DNA of 64,000 bases from Rhizobium sp. GN54 (GCF_021026345.1 NZ_JAJNCZ010000014.1:35648-99647); one strand, 5' to 3'. Counted from the stretch's first letter, positions 9,799 to 19,082 are shown. The notes: a model not told the origin generated them from the sequence alone. Made by a program: numbers and translations.

Positions 9799-10452
9799 TC
9801 AGAGGGCGAGCGCGCCGTCGCTCACGGCCTGTTCCAGCTGTGCCACCGCATCGGCCAGCTTCCGGTCGATGACATGCAGATATTCCGTCCAGTCGGAGAC
9901 ATGCGTCAGTTCCGCCTTGCCGTCGGAAATGCCACGCAGGCCGATCAATGGAACACCGAAGGCCTGGCAGGCGCGCAGCACGGCAAAGGTCTCCATCTCC
10001 ACCATGTCGGCATCGATGCCGTCATAGGCGGCGCCCGAGACGATGTTCGCCCCGGTCGAAAGGCGGGCCGTCGCGATCCCCGGAACCTCAAGCGTCATCG
10101 GCACGACGACGGGCAGGTCGAGAAGCGGTGTGGCCCCCTTCTCGAAGCCCAGCGGCGAGGCGTCCATGTCGCGGTAGGAGACGGAGGACGCCTGGTAGAC
10201 GCCCGTCTGCTCCAGGCGCGCGGATCCGGCCGAGCCGAGCGAGACGACGAGGTCCGGCAGGCGGTCGCGGGCCTCCAGACGGGCCAGTGCCCGCGTCACC
10301 TGCACCGCCGCCTCGACCGGGCCGATGCCGGTCATCATCGGCGTGATCCGGGCGCGCAGGTGCTCGCCGTACTCGGCATCCACCGCCATCACGTAGAGCA
10401 GTCGCTTCCCGCCCATCTGCTTGAGCGTATAGGGCATCGGTTCCTGGCTCAT
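9799..10452 (-). CDS. 5'-methylthioadenosine/S-adenosylhomocysteine nucleosidase family protein
   Basis: A 217-residue purine nucleosidase (MTAN/MtnN type) that cleaves adenine from methylthioadenosine or S-adenosylhomocysteine in methyl-group recycling. Seen: a short glycine-rich TGIGPVEAA segment, VVSLGSAGSA, and the substrate-binding VEMETFAV followed by LRGISDG, as in the family. The start ATG (10452) overlaps the stop of the upstream thioesterase gene as ATGA, so the two are co-translated. A DUF-type nucleosidase with shifted specificity is possible. Confidence 0.88.
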   Translation of the reverse strand: MSQEPMPYTLKQMGGKRLLYVMAVDAEYGEHLRARITPMMTGIGPVEAAVQVTRALARLEARDRLPDLVVSLGSAGSARLEQTGVYQASSVSYRDMDASPLGFEKGATPLLDLPVVVPMTLEVPGIATARLSTGANIVSGAAYDGIDADMVEMETFAVLRACQAFGVPLIGLRGISDGKAELTHVSDWTEYLHVIDRKLADAVAQLEQAVSDGALAL

Positions 10453-10898
10453 CCGGCGACGTCCTCGCGGCCGCGCATCACCATCATCGTCCCCGTCATC
10501 GAGGCGATCAGCTTTGCCGGGCCGTCGCCGACCGAATAGGCGCGGCCGTCGGCGACGATGATGTTGGAGCCCGGCTTCGTCACCTCGCCGCGAAAGAGAA
10601 ACCACTCGCCCCGCCCGGGCGACATCAGGTTGACCTTGAACTCGATCGTCAGCAGCGAGGCCGCCGGCTCGATGATCGTGTAGGCGGCATAGGTGCAGGC
10701 CGTGTCGAGTGCCGCCGAGATGACGCCCGCATGCAGGAAGCCGTGCTGCTGCGTCAGCTTCTCGTCGAAAGGCAGCTCGATCTCCACCGTGCCGTGCTCG
10801 GTCCGCGTCAGCTGGGCGCCGATCAGCCGCATGGCCGCCTGCCGCTGGAAGCTGGAGGTGATGCGTTCACGGAAATCCGCTGGCGGAAGGTCGGTCAT
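10449..10898 (-). CDS. PaaI-family hotdog thioesterase
   Basis: A 149-residue single hotdog-fold acyl-CoA thioesterase. The active-site pattern is QQHGFLHAGVISAALDTACTYAA (residues about 60-82), typical of PaaI/YigI-type enzymes. It probably hydrolyses an aromatic or medium-chain acyl-CoA, but the substrate is unknown. The ATG at 10898 is used; an in-frame upstream codon at 10925 has no better ribosome site. The gene overlaps the nucleosidase gene by 4 bp and forms a two-gene unit with it. Confidence 0.87.
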   Translation of the reverse strand: MTDLPPADFRERITSSFQRQAAMRLIGAQLTRTEHGTVEIELPFDEKLTQQHGFLHAGVISAALDTACTYAAYTIIEPAASLLTIEFKVNLMSPGRGEWFLFRGEVTKPGSNIIVADGRAYSVGDGPAKLIASMTGTMMVMRGREDVAG

Positions 10899-11060
10899 GT
10901 CTCTCGTTCGGTTCGCATGGTGCATTGCGACAGGGCTGGAACCCTCGCATGCGCGCGGCCATGCTGCAAGACATCAATTGACCGGGACACTCAAGGCTGC
11001 AGGCCCGTTGTCCGGCCGCGCGAGCATTGCAGGAGCGGGGCGTCGCACTACATATTCTCC

Positions 11061-11609
11061 ATGGATGCTGGCATCGAGATCAGAAAGGGCCGGACAGCCG
11101 ACGTCTTCGCCATCGGCCGGGTGCTCGTCGAAACCTGGAGGGCCACCTTCCGGGGGCTTCTCGATGACGGCTTCCTCGACCGCATGTCGCCGGCCGAGCA
11201 GGCGCTCCGCCACATGGAACGGCGCAATTCGCTGGGCGTCGGCCATTTCGTCGCGATCGATCGCCGGACGGGCGAACTCGTCGGCTTCGCCAATTTCGGA
11301 CCGGCGCGCTACGCGACGCCGACGCCGGTGGGCGAGATCTATGCGCTCTACGTCCTGCCCGCCTATCAGGGGCTCGGCATCGGTGAGGCGCTGGTGCGCG
11401 CGGTTGCCCGCTGGATGGTCGAAGGCGGAACGGTAACGCTTCTGGCCTGGGTGCTGTCCACCAATCCGAACCGCGCCTTCTACGAGCGCCTGGGCGCCGC
11501 ACCGGTCGAGACCGGCTTTGTCGGCATCGGCGGGCATCGCTACGAGCAGGTGGCCTATGCCTGGCGCGACCTCCACCTGCTGATCGCCCGCGACGCCGGC
11601 GCGGTGTGA
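11061..11609 (+). CDS. GNAT-family N-acetyltransferase
   Basis: A 182-residue acetyltransferase. The acetyl-CoA loop motif A is seen as YVLPAYQGLGIGEALVRA (residues about 97-114), followed by AWVLSTNPNRAFYERLG, the standard motif B region. Substrate unknown. The frame opens earlier, but the ATG at 11061 begins MDAGIEIRKGRTAD, the usual GNAT first strand. It converges on the DUF1513 gene with only 4 bp between stops. Confidence 0.88.
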   Translation: MDAGIEIRKGRTADVFAIGRVLVETWRATFRGLLDDGFLDRMSPAEQALRHMERRNSLGVGHFVAIDRRTGELVGFANFGPARYATPTPVGEIYALYVLPAYQGLGIGEALVRAVARWMVEGGTVTLLAWVLSTNPNRAFYERLGAAPVETGFVGIGGHRYEQVAYAWRDLHLLIARDAGAV

Positions 11610-11613
11610 GCTC

Positions 11614-12699
11614 TCAGAGCTTCCCGAGACGGATGATGTGCTGGTCCCAGGCGAGATCGGCCGTGCTGCCGTCGAACCGCCCGTCATAGGAGGAGACGGA
11701 AAAACCGTGCGGAGAAGGCGCGATCCCCGCCGCGTCGTCCACCCGCCGCTCGCCGAGCACGCGCCCGCTCGCAGCGTCGATCGTGACCGCAAGGCCGCCC
11801 TTGGGCGAGGTCAGCCCGAGGAGCCCCTGGGCGCGATTGACGGCGATGGCGCCGACATAGTTGGCGAGCCGCATTGTCGTCGCGTCGGGAAGATCCAGGA
11901 AACGGATGTCCTCGCCTTTCGCGAAGTGGCCGGCCAGCGGCGGCAGGTCGTTGCGCGGTCCCTCGTATTGGCAGGCGAACCACACCCGGCCCTTGGCATC
12001 GATGTCGACGTGGCGGGTGGAGAGCTGCCGCAGCGAAGGCGGCAGCGCATGCCGTTCGATCAGCGCGCCGGTGGCCGCGTCGACGAGTGCCAGCGACGGT
12101 TCCATGTGGTCGAGGTTCAGCTTGGTGCGGCCGAAATCCGGATGCGTCTCGATGCCGCCATTGGCGACGATCAGCAGGCGTCCGTCGTCGGAGACGGTCA
12201 TGTCGTGCGTGCCGATCCCGTATGTGTCGAATTCGCCGATCCTTCGGTAGCCGTCCGTCGCGTCATAGAGGCCGATGACGCCGCGGTTGGCTTCGAAATC
12301 GTTCTCGCTGGCGTAGAGCAGCCGCCCGTCCGGCGAGAAGCTGCCATGGCCGAAGAAGTGCCGGTCCTCGCCCGCATGGATGACGACGGGTTCGTGGCTA
12401 CGTCTCGTGTCGAAGATCAGCGCGAAGGTGCCGGGCCTGCGGGCGAAGGTGACGGCGCGACCGTTTGCCGGACTGTACGCCAGGCCGTGGCTTCTGGCCG
12501 GCAGCGCCACCTTCTCGATGACCGTTCCGTCTTCGGCAACGGTGGCGAGGCCGAAGCCGCCGTCGCGGGCCATGAAACCGGAGGCGAAGACGGCGTCCGT
12601 CCTCCCCAGCGCCTGCAGCGAGGCGGGCGCAATCGTCGTGGCCCAGGCGGCGCCCGCCATCTTGATGAAGCTGCGGCGGTCGAGAAGGGATGTCTTCAT
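11614..12699 (-). CDS. DUF1513 protein, Tat-exported, iron-operon partner
   Basis: A 361-residue periplasmic beta-propeller-like protein. The N-terminus MKTSLLDRRSFIKMAGAA is a twin-arginine signal (RRSFIK) followed by a hydrophobic stretch and a cleavage region near ALG. The body repeats short segments of the type SPDGRLLYASEN and SDDGRLLIVANGG, as in a seven-bladed propeller. It is last in a leftward set with two imelysin-like genes and a di-heme oxidoreductase, an arrangement known from rhizobial and other proteobacterial iron-uptake loci. It may deliver or oxidise iron, but no catalytic residues can be assigned. Confidence 0.85.
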   Translation of the reverse strand: MKTSLLDRRSFIKMAGAAWATTIAPASLQALGRTDAVFASGFMARDGGFGLATVAEDGTVIEKVALPARSHGLAYSPANGRAVTFARRPGTFALIFDTRRSHEPVVIHAGEDRHFFGHGSFSPDGRLLYASENDFEANRGVIGLYDATDGYRRIGEFDTYGIGTHDMTVSDDGRLLIVANGGIETHPDFGRTKLNLDHMEPSLALVDAATGALIERHALPPSLRQLSTRHVDIDAKGRVWFACQYEGPRNDLPPLAGHFAKGEDIRFLDLPDATTMRLANYVGAIAVNRAQGLLGLTSPKGGLAVTIDAASGRVLGERRVDDAAGIAPSPHGFSVSSYDGRFDGSTADLAWDQHIIRLGKL

Positions 12700-12736
12700 C
12701 GCCGGGCTCTTTTTCGATCCTGCCCCATGGTGCCGC

Positions 12737-13879
12737 TCAATCGCCGTCGGCAAACGAGAACCCGGCGCCAAGCCCGATGGCCCCGCCATACTGGTCGCTG
12801 AACCGCAGCACGAGGTCGCGCGCGTTGACGATGAGAAAGTCCATCTTGTGGCGCTCGGACGGTTCGCTCACGGCCTTTTCGATGTCCGGATCGATCTTCG
12901 CCACCACGCGCGTCAGCGAGGCGATGACGAATTCGACCGAACCGGCGATCGAGGCCTCCGCCGGGTCCAGCAGTTGCTCCATCCCGGACTTGGCAAACAA
13001 CGTTCGCAGCCCGTCGAGATTGCCCTTGATCGCGTTCCAGGTGTTGCCGGATCGCCAGTAGATCGCCGATTTCGGGCGGGCAGGGGCATCCTCGCCCTTG
13101 TAGAACGCCTCGATCCGCTGGTCGCGTACCGCCTCGGCGCCGTGGACGAGGATCCCGAGCAGGGCCGTGATCGCCTCTTTCCCGTCGCGGAAGGCGGGAT
13201 TGTCGGGGCCCGGATGCTTCCAGTCGCGCTGCACGCCGTCCGGCTTCTCCCAGTCGGCGCTGAGCGATGCTGCGGTCGCGGCGATGTTCTTCGCCACCGC
13301 CGCGCCGTAGCGGCAGCGGAAACTGTCCTTCCGGGCATCGAGGGCTTCGGCGTCGGTCCCGTAGAGCACGTATTCCAGCGCACCCAGCCCCTGCACGGCG
13401 ACGCTCTTGCCCGGCAGTGCGGCCGCCTCGGTGTCCTTCTCGTCCTTCTTGACCAGCAGCGCCTGAACCTGCTTCAGCCCGGTGCTCTTGCGGTCGGGAT
13501 AGAACAGGATGCGTTCGAAGCGGTTCTCCTGCAGCACCGGCCCGTCGCGCACGATCTCGATGAAGGACCATTTGGCCACCGTGTCGTCGAAGGCGGCATG
13601 GGCGGCGGCCTTCGTATCGGGGGAGGGCGCGGCGCAATAGGCCGAGACCGCATCCGCAAGCCGGGTCGCCGAGGCGTGCATGTCGCGATAGCCCGGCCGG
13701 ATCACCTCGTCGACGGCGCGGGTCATGACCGCCGAGATCGCCTCTTCGGTGAGCACGACGGGCGGCAGCGGATTGGCATCCTGTGCCGATCCCGGTACGG
13801 CCCCGATCGTCACCGCGGGAAGAAGCGTCAGGCCGAAAAGGGCGGAGCGAAGTCTGGAACGCAGCAGGGAAAGCATCAT
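12737..13879 (-). CDS. Imelysin-family periplasmic protein
   Basis: A 380-residue exported protein with a signal peptide (residues 1-32, ending near GSAQ). It shows the imelysin (peptidase M75-like, ICMP) pattern: RFERILFYPDRKSTGLKQVQ near residue 120 and QGLGALEYVLYG near 164, where the family GxHxxE motif is represented by GALEYVL, so the histidine is not kept. Such variants are thought to bind metal or heme-iron rather than to cleave proteins. It overlaps the start of the di-heme gene end by 4 bp, showing operon organisation. Confidence 0.87.
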   Translation of the reverse strand: MMLSLLRSRLRSALFGLTLLPAVTIGAVPGSAQDANPLPPVVLTEEAISAVMTRAVDEVIRPGYRDMHASATRLADAVSAYCAAPSPDTKAAAHAAFDDTVAKWSFIEIVRDGPVLQENRFERILFYPDRKSTGLKQVQALLVKKDEKDTEAAALPGKSVAVQGLGALEYVLYGTDAEALDARKDSFRCRYGAAVAKNIAATAASLSADWEKPDGVQRDWKHPGPDNPAFRDGKEAITALLGILVHGAEAVRDQRIEAFYKGEDAPARPKSAIYWRSGNTWNAIKGNLDGLRTLFAKSGMEQLLDPAEASIAGSVEFVIASLTRVVAKIDPDIEKAVSEPSERHKMDFLIVNARDLVLRFSDQYGGAIGLGAGFSFADGD

Positions 13880-15414
13880 AGGGACTCCAGGAAAGTCAGA
13901 AGCGCGGCCCGGTCAGCGGCTTCCAGGTCGGCAAATCGGTCCCGCGCGGCCTGCGCCTCGCCGCCGTGCCAGAGGATGGCTTCGGTCAGGTTGCGCGCGC
14001 GCCCGTCATGCAGGAAGAAGGTGTGGCCGCTGACAGTCTCGGTCAGCCCGATACCCCAGAGCGGCGGCGTGCGCCACTCCCGTCCGTCGGCGAGCCCCAC
14101 CTTCTGCCCGTCGGCCAGCCCCTCGCCCATGTCGTGCAGCAGGAAATCGGAATAGGGCCAGATAAGCTGGAAGGATTGTGCCTTGTCGCGGGCATCGCGG
14201 CGGGTGACGAACTTCGGCGTGTGGCAGGCGGTGCAGCCGGCCTCGTAGAACAGCTTCTTGCCGGCCAGCGTCTCCTCGAAGCTCGCCTTGCGCCTGGCGG
14301 GAACGGCGAGGTTCTCGGCGTAGAAGGTGACGAGGTCGAGCACCGGATCGGGTGCCTCGGTGTCGCCAAGACGTTTCTGCACCCCGTCCGGCATGGCGAG
14401 GCAGGCCGTCTGTGCCGCCGTGCAGTCGCCGTGGCTTGCCGGGGCGAGCGGATTGGAAATGCCGATGTCGTTGGCAAAGGCCTCGGCCGTCTGCCGGCGC
14501 ACGGTGGCGTTCTGCGCCTTCCAGCCGAAGCGGCCGAGCGCCAGTTGGCCGGTTTCGGGATCGCGCACCAACGCCGCCTTGCCGCTGATGCCGTCGCCGT
14601 CCGCATCCTCCGGGTCGGCCAGTGCCATGATATCGGCCTCGTGGATCGCCTCGACCAGCCCGAGACCGATCATCGGCGGCGTCATCCGCGGCGAGATCGT
14701 CGTTCCCGGGTCCATTGCGCCATAGGCAAGTTCGCCGACGCTGTAGCGCGGCCGGCGCAGGAAGACCGTCTCGCCACCCGCAAGCCGCACGGGCTCCTCC
14801 GACCACTCGACCCGCATCCGGCCCTCGGCGGCAAGGCCGGGGACGGCGAAGTCCTGCAACTGGCCGCCATAGACGGGGTCGGGGAAGTTCGGCACGTCCA
14901 GCGCGTCGAGCCTTCCCTGTTCCGCCGCGTTCGCCGGCGGGCGGGCGAGGCGCAGGAAGGTGGTGCTGGTGTCGTCGCTGGCTTGCGGCGGATGCCCGCG
15001 CCCGTCCTTCAGGTGGCAGTTCTGGCAGGCGCGCGAATTGAACAGCGGCCCCAGCCCGTCGGAAGCCTGGGTGGAGGAGGGCGAGGAGACCCATACCTTG
15101 CGAAACAGCGCGTTGCCGAGCTTGAAGCCCTCTTCCTGCTGGAAGGTCAGATTTTCGGAGAAATGCGAGAAGCTGTCGGCGTTGACGGCGGCCGTCGAGG
15201 TCGCCGCACCGCCGGACATCGCCTCATACTGTTCCGCCCTGGAGAATTCCGTCGTGGGCCGGGTCACCGCTTCCACCCGCGCCCTGTCCTTGTCGGAAAG
15301 GTCGGCGCGGCCTTCGCTACCCGGCAGGGGCTCGCTTCCGGCAGCGCCCGCGGCAAGCAACAGCAGCACGCCCCCGAGCGCGGGCAGCAGGCTTTTGGAA
15401 CGCGCTCTCTTCAT
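13876..15414 (-). CDS. Di-heme oxidoreductase (DUF1111, putative thiol oxidoreductase)
   Basis: A 512-residue exported c-type cytochrome. The signal peptide is MKRARSK followed by a Leu/Ala-rich core. Two CxxCH heme sites are visible: CQNCH near residue 139 and CTACH near 400. SFSHFSENLTF and DGLGPLFNSRACQNCH are typical of the DUF1111 di-heme family found next to imelysin genes. It probably passes electrons from periplasmic iron or thiol chemistry. ATG 15414 was chosen over an upstream in-frame codon because it begins the signal peptide. Its 3' end overlaps the next imelysin gene, and a hairpin lies just before its start. Confidence 0.9.
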   Translation of the reverse strand: MKRARSKSLLPALGGVLLLLAAGAAGSEPLPGSEGRADLSDKDRARVEAVTRPTTEFSRAEQYEAMSGGAATSTAAVNADSFSHFSENLTFQQEEGFKLGNALFRKVWVSSPSSTQASDGLGPLFNSRACQNCHLKDGRGHPPQASDDTSTTFLRLARPPANAAEQGRLDALDVPNFPDPVYGGQLQDFAVPGLAAEGRMRVEWSEEPVRLAGGETVFLRRPRYSVGELAYGAMDPGTTISPRMTPPMIGLGLVEAIHEADIMALADPEDADGDGISGKAALVRDPETGQLALGRFGWKAQNATVRRQTAEAFANDIGISNPLAPASHGDCTAAQTACLAMPDGVQKRLGDTEAPDPVLDLVTFYAENLAVPARRKASFEETLAGKKLFYEAGCTACHTPKFVTRRDARDKAQSFQLIWPYSDFLLHDMGEGLADGQKVGLADGREWRTPPLWGIGLTETVSGHTFFLHDGRARNLTEAILWHGGEAQAARDRFADLEAADRAALLTFLESL

Positions 15415-15422
15415 GTCGGGAC

Positions 15423-15450
15423 CGGGCCGCGTTCGAGGGAGCGCGGCCCG
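15423..15450 (-). promoter_or_regulatory. Intercistronic hairpin between imelysin and di-heme genes
   Basis: A perfect 9-bp GC stem (CGGGCCGCG with CGCGGCCCG) lies in the 47-bp gap between two operon genes. In the leftward RNA it sits right before the start region of the di-heme gene and after the imelysin stop. It has no T-run. It may stabilise the upstream message or tune the relative output of the two genes. Confidence 0.35.
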
Positions 15451-15461
15451 CCTTTGCATTC

Positions 15462-16742
15462 TTACTGGAAGACCGCGTTAGGATTATCCAGGCTGTCGGA
15501 ACCTTCAAGCTCGATCTTGCCGAGTTCCAGTGCCGAGATCACGCGCTCGAAGGACTTGGTCTGGGCCACGAGCCCGTCGATCGCCGCCTGCACGACGGCA
15601 TTGCCCTCCGCATTGCCTTCGCCGATCATCTGGTCGTAGGCCTCGATCGTCTCGCCACGCTTCACCATGGCCTGCATGGCGGCGATCGTCGTGTCGAGCT
15701 TGCCCTTCACTTCGCTGTCCAGCGCCGCATCCTTGGCGGCGACCAGTTCGGAAAGCGACGGGCCGGTCAGCTTGGTGCCGTCGGGGCGGATATATTCGCC
15801 GGTATAGGCGCTCTGGATGCCCAGCGCGTCGTAATAGTGCGAATTGTAGGTGTTGTCGGAGAAGCAGTCGTGCTCCTCTTCCGGATCGTGCAGCAGCAGG
15901 CCGAGCTTCATGCGCTCGCCGGCCAGTTCGCCATAGGAGAGCGAGCCCATGCCGGTCAGGATCGCCGAGATGCCGGCCTTCGTGTCGGCGCTGACGGTCT
16001 TGGCGGCGCCGCCCTCGGGCGCCCACTCGGCGACCATCTCCTCCAGGTCGGTCACGAGCAGGTCGGTCGCGGCCTTCAGATAGGCGACGCGGCGGTCGCA
16101 ATTGCCGCCCGTGCAGTTCTTGGTGTCGAAGTCCGTCGCCGGGCGGTTGCCGGCGCCCTTGCCGGTGCCGTTCAGGTCCTGGCCCCACAGCAGGAATTCG
16201 ATCGCGTGGTAGCCGGTCGCCACGTTTGCCTCGACGCCGCCGGCCTCCTGCAGGGTGCCTGCCAGGAAGTCCGGCGTGATGTTGCTCGCGTCGATGTCCT
16301 TGCCGTCGATCTTGATCGCGGGGTTGGCGATCACATTGGCGACGAACAGCGAATTCTCGTCGCTCTCGGTGCCGTAGCCGGCGTCGACATAGTCGATCAG
16401 GCCCTCGTCCAGCGGCCAGGCGTTGACCTTGCCTTCCCACTCGTCGACGGCGGCGTTGCCGAAGCGGTAGACCTCGGTCTGCTGATAGGGCACGCGGGCC
16501 TTAATCCAGGCGGCGCGGGCGGCCGCCAGCGTCTCGTCGGTCGGGCTGGCGATCAGCGCGTCGACGGCGGCGGAAAGCTCCCTGGCGGTCGCAAGCGAGT
16601 CGGAAAACTTGGCATGGGCGACATCGACATAGTGCTTGACGACGGCTGCCTCGTCGGTGGCGGCGAGCGCCGGCTGGACGGCGAGCGCGCAGGTCGCGGT
16701 CGAGAGTGCCAGCACGGCCGCGCGAAGGAAGGAGGTCTTCAT
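15462..16742 (-). CDS. Imelysin-family iron-regulated protein (IrpA-like)
   Basis: A 426-residue periplasmic protein with a clear signal peptide (MKTSFLRAAVLALSTATC..ALA). It has the imelysin motif GYHAIEFLLWG (GxHxxE) near residue 175 and an RVPYQQTEVYRFGN segment near 88, as in IrpA/ICMP proteins linked to iron acquisition. It is first in the leftward operon, followed by the di-heme cytochrome, the second imelysin and the DUF1513 protein. Iron control is likely because an Irr-box-like site lies about 155 bp upstream. Confidence 0.9.
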   Translation of the reverse strand: MKTSFLRAAVLALSTATCALAVQPALAATDEAAVVKHYVDVAHAKFSDSLATARELSAAVDALIASPTDETLAAARAAWIKARVPYQQTEVYRFGNAAVDEWEGKVNAWPLDEGLIDYVDAGYGTESDENSLFVANVIANPAIKIDGKDIDASNITPDFLAGTLQEAGGVEANVATGYHAIEFLLWGQDLNGTGKGAGNRPATDFDTKNCTGGNCDRRVAYLKAATDLLVTDLEEMVAEWAPEGGAAKTVSADTKAGISAILTGMGSLSYGELAGERMKLGLLLHDPEEEHDCFSDNTYNSHYYDALGIQSAYTGEYIRPDGTKLTGPSLSELVAAKDAALDSEVKGKLDTTIAAMQAMVKRGETIEAYDQMIGEGNAEGNAVVQAAIDGLVAQTKSFERVISALELGKIELEGSDSLDNPNAVFQ

Positions 16743-16897
16743 GTTGTCTCCTGGGGTCCCACTAGAGTTCATAACCTTCCCGGTGCCCCTCTCCTGTCGG
16801 GCGAATGATTGGCCGGGACGTCGCCCGAAGCCGGGCGATGGAAGTATTCAGGCGGGATTCTCTTCGCGCAAAAACAAACTGGTGTCAAAGCGTATAG

Positions 16898-16914
16898 TTT
16901 AGAACTGTTCGATA
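16898..16914 (-). promoter_or_regulatory. Candidate Irr box (iron control element) upstream of the imelysin operon
   Basis: TTTAGAACTGTTCGATA matches the rhizobial Irr/ICE pattern TTTAGAA-N3-TTCTAAA with two mismatches, both in the right half. It is placed 156 bp upstream of the first imelysin gene and downstream of rsmB, with no other leftward promoter candidate nearby. The consensus is recalled from the literature; binding is inferred. Confidence 0.5.
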
Positions 16915-16966
16915 CTTGCAACTGCGGCCGCTGCGGCGGACGTGGCTGTCAGATCCGTCGCGGGCT

Positions 16967-18253
16967 TTAGGCCTTGCGCTCCATCGCGCAGAAGAAGAAG
17001 CCGTCCGTCCCGGTCGAGGCCGGCGTCAGCGTCACCGTCTTCATGTCGGCCGACCAGGGCTGCGGCTTGTCGGTGCCGAAAAGCTCTTCCCAGGCTTCCG
17101 CCGCCGACAGGATCTCGAATTCGGAATTGTCCTCGCAGAAGCTGTAGACTTGGTTCTCGTTTTCCTCCGGCAGCACTGAACAGGTGACGTACAGGAGGTA
17201 GCCGCCGGGACGGACGAAGGTGGCAGCGCTCGCCAGCGCCTCTTCCTGCTGCGCCAGGCGTTCCTCGAGGTTCTTGTCCGTCAGCCGCCACTTGGTGTCC
17301 GGCCGCCGCCGCCAGGTGCCGGTGCCGGTGCAGGGCGCGTCGACCAGCACCCGGTCGAACCGGCCGGCAAACGGCGAAAGCGAGGAAAGGTCGTCATGAA
17401 CCTGCACGTTGCGGGTGCCGGCGCGCTTCAGGCGCTCGATGATCGGCGCCAGCCGCTTGCGGTCGGCGTCGTAGGCGTGCACCTGGCCCTTGTTGTTCAT
17501 GGCGGCGGACATGGCGAGCGTCTTGCCGCCGCCGCCGGCGCAGAAGTCGAGCACCTGCTCGCCTTCCTGGGCGAAGACGAGGTCGGCGACGATCTGGGAG
17601 CCCTCGTCCTGCACCTCGAACCAGCCCTTCTGGAAGGAAAGCTCGGCTGTGACGTTCGGCAGCCGCGACGGGCCTTCGCCGGCGGGGATGCGGATGCCGT
17701 TGCGGGCGATCTTCGCCGGTTCGGCGCCGCCGCGCTCGAGCGCCTTCAGCACTTTCGCGCGCGATGCCTTCAATGTGTTGGCGCGCAGGTCCAGCGTTGG
17801 CCGCCCGGTCAGCGCCTTGGCCTCGGCCAGCCAGTCGTCGGAGAAATTTTCTTCGAAGGAAGCCTGCACCCATTCGGGGATATCGCCCTGCACGTGCAGG
17901 GGCGCGTCTTCGAGGCGGCGGGAGGAATAGGCTTTCAGCCGATCGGTGGGCAGCGGCGGGGCGAACTTGTCGTCCGCAAGTTCCTTTTCCAGGCTCTCGG
18001 GCGTAAAGCCCCATTGGCGCAGCATCACGCCGAGCCCGAGCGAGGCCGGGCTGTCGTCGTCCATCAGATAGGCATGCGACAGCTTCATCCGCAGCGCGTC
18101 GTAGACGATGTTGCCGATCGCCGCGCGGTCGCCGGATCCGGCAAAGCGGTGGGCGAGGCCCCAGTCCTTGAGCGCATCGGCGACGGGGCGCTTGCGCGTC
18201 TCTATGTCAGCCAGAACCTCGATGGCTCCCGCGAGCCGTCCACCCAATCGCAT
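16967..18253 (-). CDS. rsmB: 16S rRNA (cytosine-C5)-methyltransferase, RsmB family
   Basis: A 428-residue SAM-dependent RNA methyltransferase that makes m5C in 16S rRNA. Motifs: QDEGSQIVADL and LDFCAGGGGKTLAM (SAM site, near residue 240), LVDAPCTGTGTWRRRPD (motif IV, general Cys) and VTCSVLPEENENQV (motif VI, catalytic Cys). The N-terminal roughly 130 residues look like the NusB-like RNA-binding domain of RsmB, although shorter than in E. coli. It lies downstream of a small rlpA-like gene on the same strand. Confidence 0.92.
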   Translation of the reverse strand: MRLGGRLAGAIEVLADIETRKRPVADALKDWGLAHRFAGSGDRAAIGNIVYDALRMKLSHAYLMDDDSPASLGLGVMLRQWGFTPESLEKELADDKFAPPLPTDRLKAYSSRRLEDAPLHVQGDIPEWVQASFEENFSDDWLAEAKALTGRPTLDLRANTLKASRAKVLKALERGGAEPAKIARNGIRIPAGEGPSRLPNVTAELSFQKGWFEVQDEGSQIVADLVFAQEGEQVLDFCAGGGGKTLAMSAAMNNKGQVHAYDADRKRLAPIIERLKRAGTRNVQVHDDLSSLSPFAGRFDRVLVDAPCTGTGTWRRRPDTKWRLTDKNLEERLAQQEEALASAATFVRPGGYLLYVTCSVLPEENENQVYSFCEDNSEFEILSAAEAWEELFGTDKPQPWSADMKTVTLTPASTGTDGFFFCAMERKA

Positions 18254-18334
18254 TGCTCAACTCCAGTTTCCGCCGTGGTAGCGGCGATGGGCGGCAAGAG
18301 CAAGCGGGCGGGCGTCAAATAGGCTGGCGCGGTT

Positions 18335-18697
18335 TCAGCTGGCGAGGATCTGGTAACAGACCTTGGCGTGGCCCGAACGGATCATGCCGATCTCCGAGGC
18401 GGCCGCCTTGGATAGGTCCAGCACCCTGCCACGGATGAACGGGCCGCGATCATTGATGCGCACGATGACGCTCTTGCCGTTGCGGGAGTTGGTGACCTTG
18501 ATCTTGGTGCCGAAGCGCAACGTCTTGTGTGCGGCCGTCAGCTTGGCCGGGTTCATGCGCTCGCCCGAAGCGGTTTTCGATGTGAGCGCGTACCACGATG
18601 CCCCGCCGCAGCCGGCAGCTTCGGCGCTGGATGCGAAGGCAACGGGCGCAGCGATGATGAGTGCGGCGAGAGCCGCAGTAGAGGACTTGATAGACAT
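18335..18697 (-). CDS. RlpA-like double-psi beta-barrel septal protein
   Basis: A 120-residue exported protein: a signal peptide (to about residue 27, SSAEAAG) followed by one DPBB domain. Seen: [20 protein letters not shown] and [22 protein letters not shown], the RlpA family signatures with the conserved Asp. RlpA enzymes are lytic transglycosylases acting on naked glycan strands at the septum. This short form lacks the SPOR domain that recruits RlpA to the septum, so the localisation is uncertain. Confidence 0.9.
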   Translation of the reverse strand: MSIKSSTAALAALIIAAPVAFASSAEAAGCGGASWYALTSKTASGERMNPAKLTAAHKTLRFGTKIKVTNSRNGKSVIVRINDRGPFIRGRVLDLSKAAASEIGMIRSGHAKVCYQILAS

Positions 18698-19082
18698 GGT
18701 GACCCCTCAGTGCTGATGTCCAGTTTCTTCCGACAGGTCTGTCTATTGGGACGAAAGATGGCGAAAAAGGGCCATGTCCAGCCCCGAATATTTCGCAAAG
18801 GTATTCGAATGAGTTTACATAGAATGCTGTCTATATTGATGAAATCGCAGGCGCGTCCGGAAAACGCCTTTGGAATCAGTGCTTGTCTTGAAAACTTGAC
18901 AGGCGTGGAATTTTCGGTCGCGGACAGCGAAAAAGCTGAAAAAAAGTTGCGTCTAGACCGAAAAGACTACGCCAAAGCCCATTTGTCGCGAGGTGATTTC
19001 GCGCATAGATCGCGGAAAATTGACGAAACTTTGGCGAGTATCAGCCTCTTCGGGTAACCTCTCGTTAACCACTCCGGCCCTG
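18698..19082. other. Intergenic region with no supported gene
   Basis: 385 bp between the rlpA-like start and the SDR stop, somewhat AT-richer than its surroundings. A rightward 82-codon frame at 18809-19057 lacks a recognisable product and a strong ribosome site. The right-hand part probably holds the rlpA promoter. I see no RNA gene or repeat. Confidence 0.4.

Noticed and set aside
8520..9872. 450-codon frame opposite guaA
   Set aside because: Antisense shadow of a well-conserved gene.
18809..19057. 82-codon rightward frame in the rlpA-SDR gap
   Set aside because: No family similarity, weak ribosome site, and codon use unlike the neighbours; kept as intergenic.
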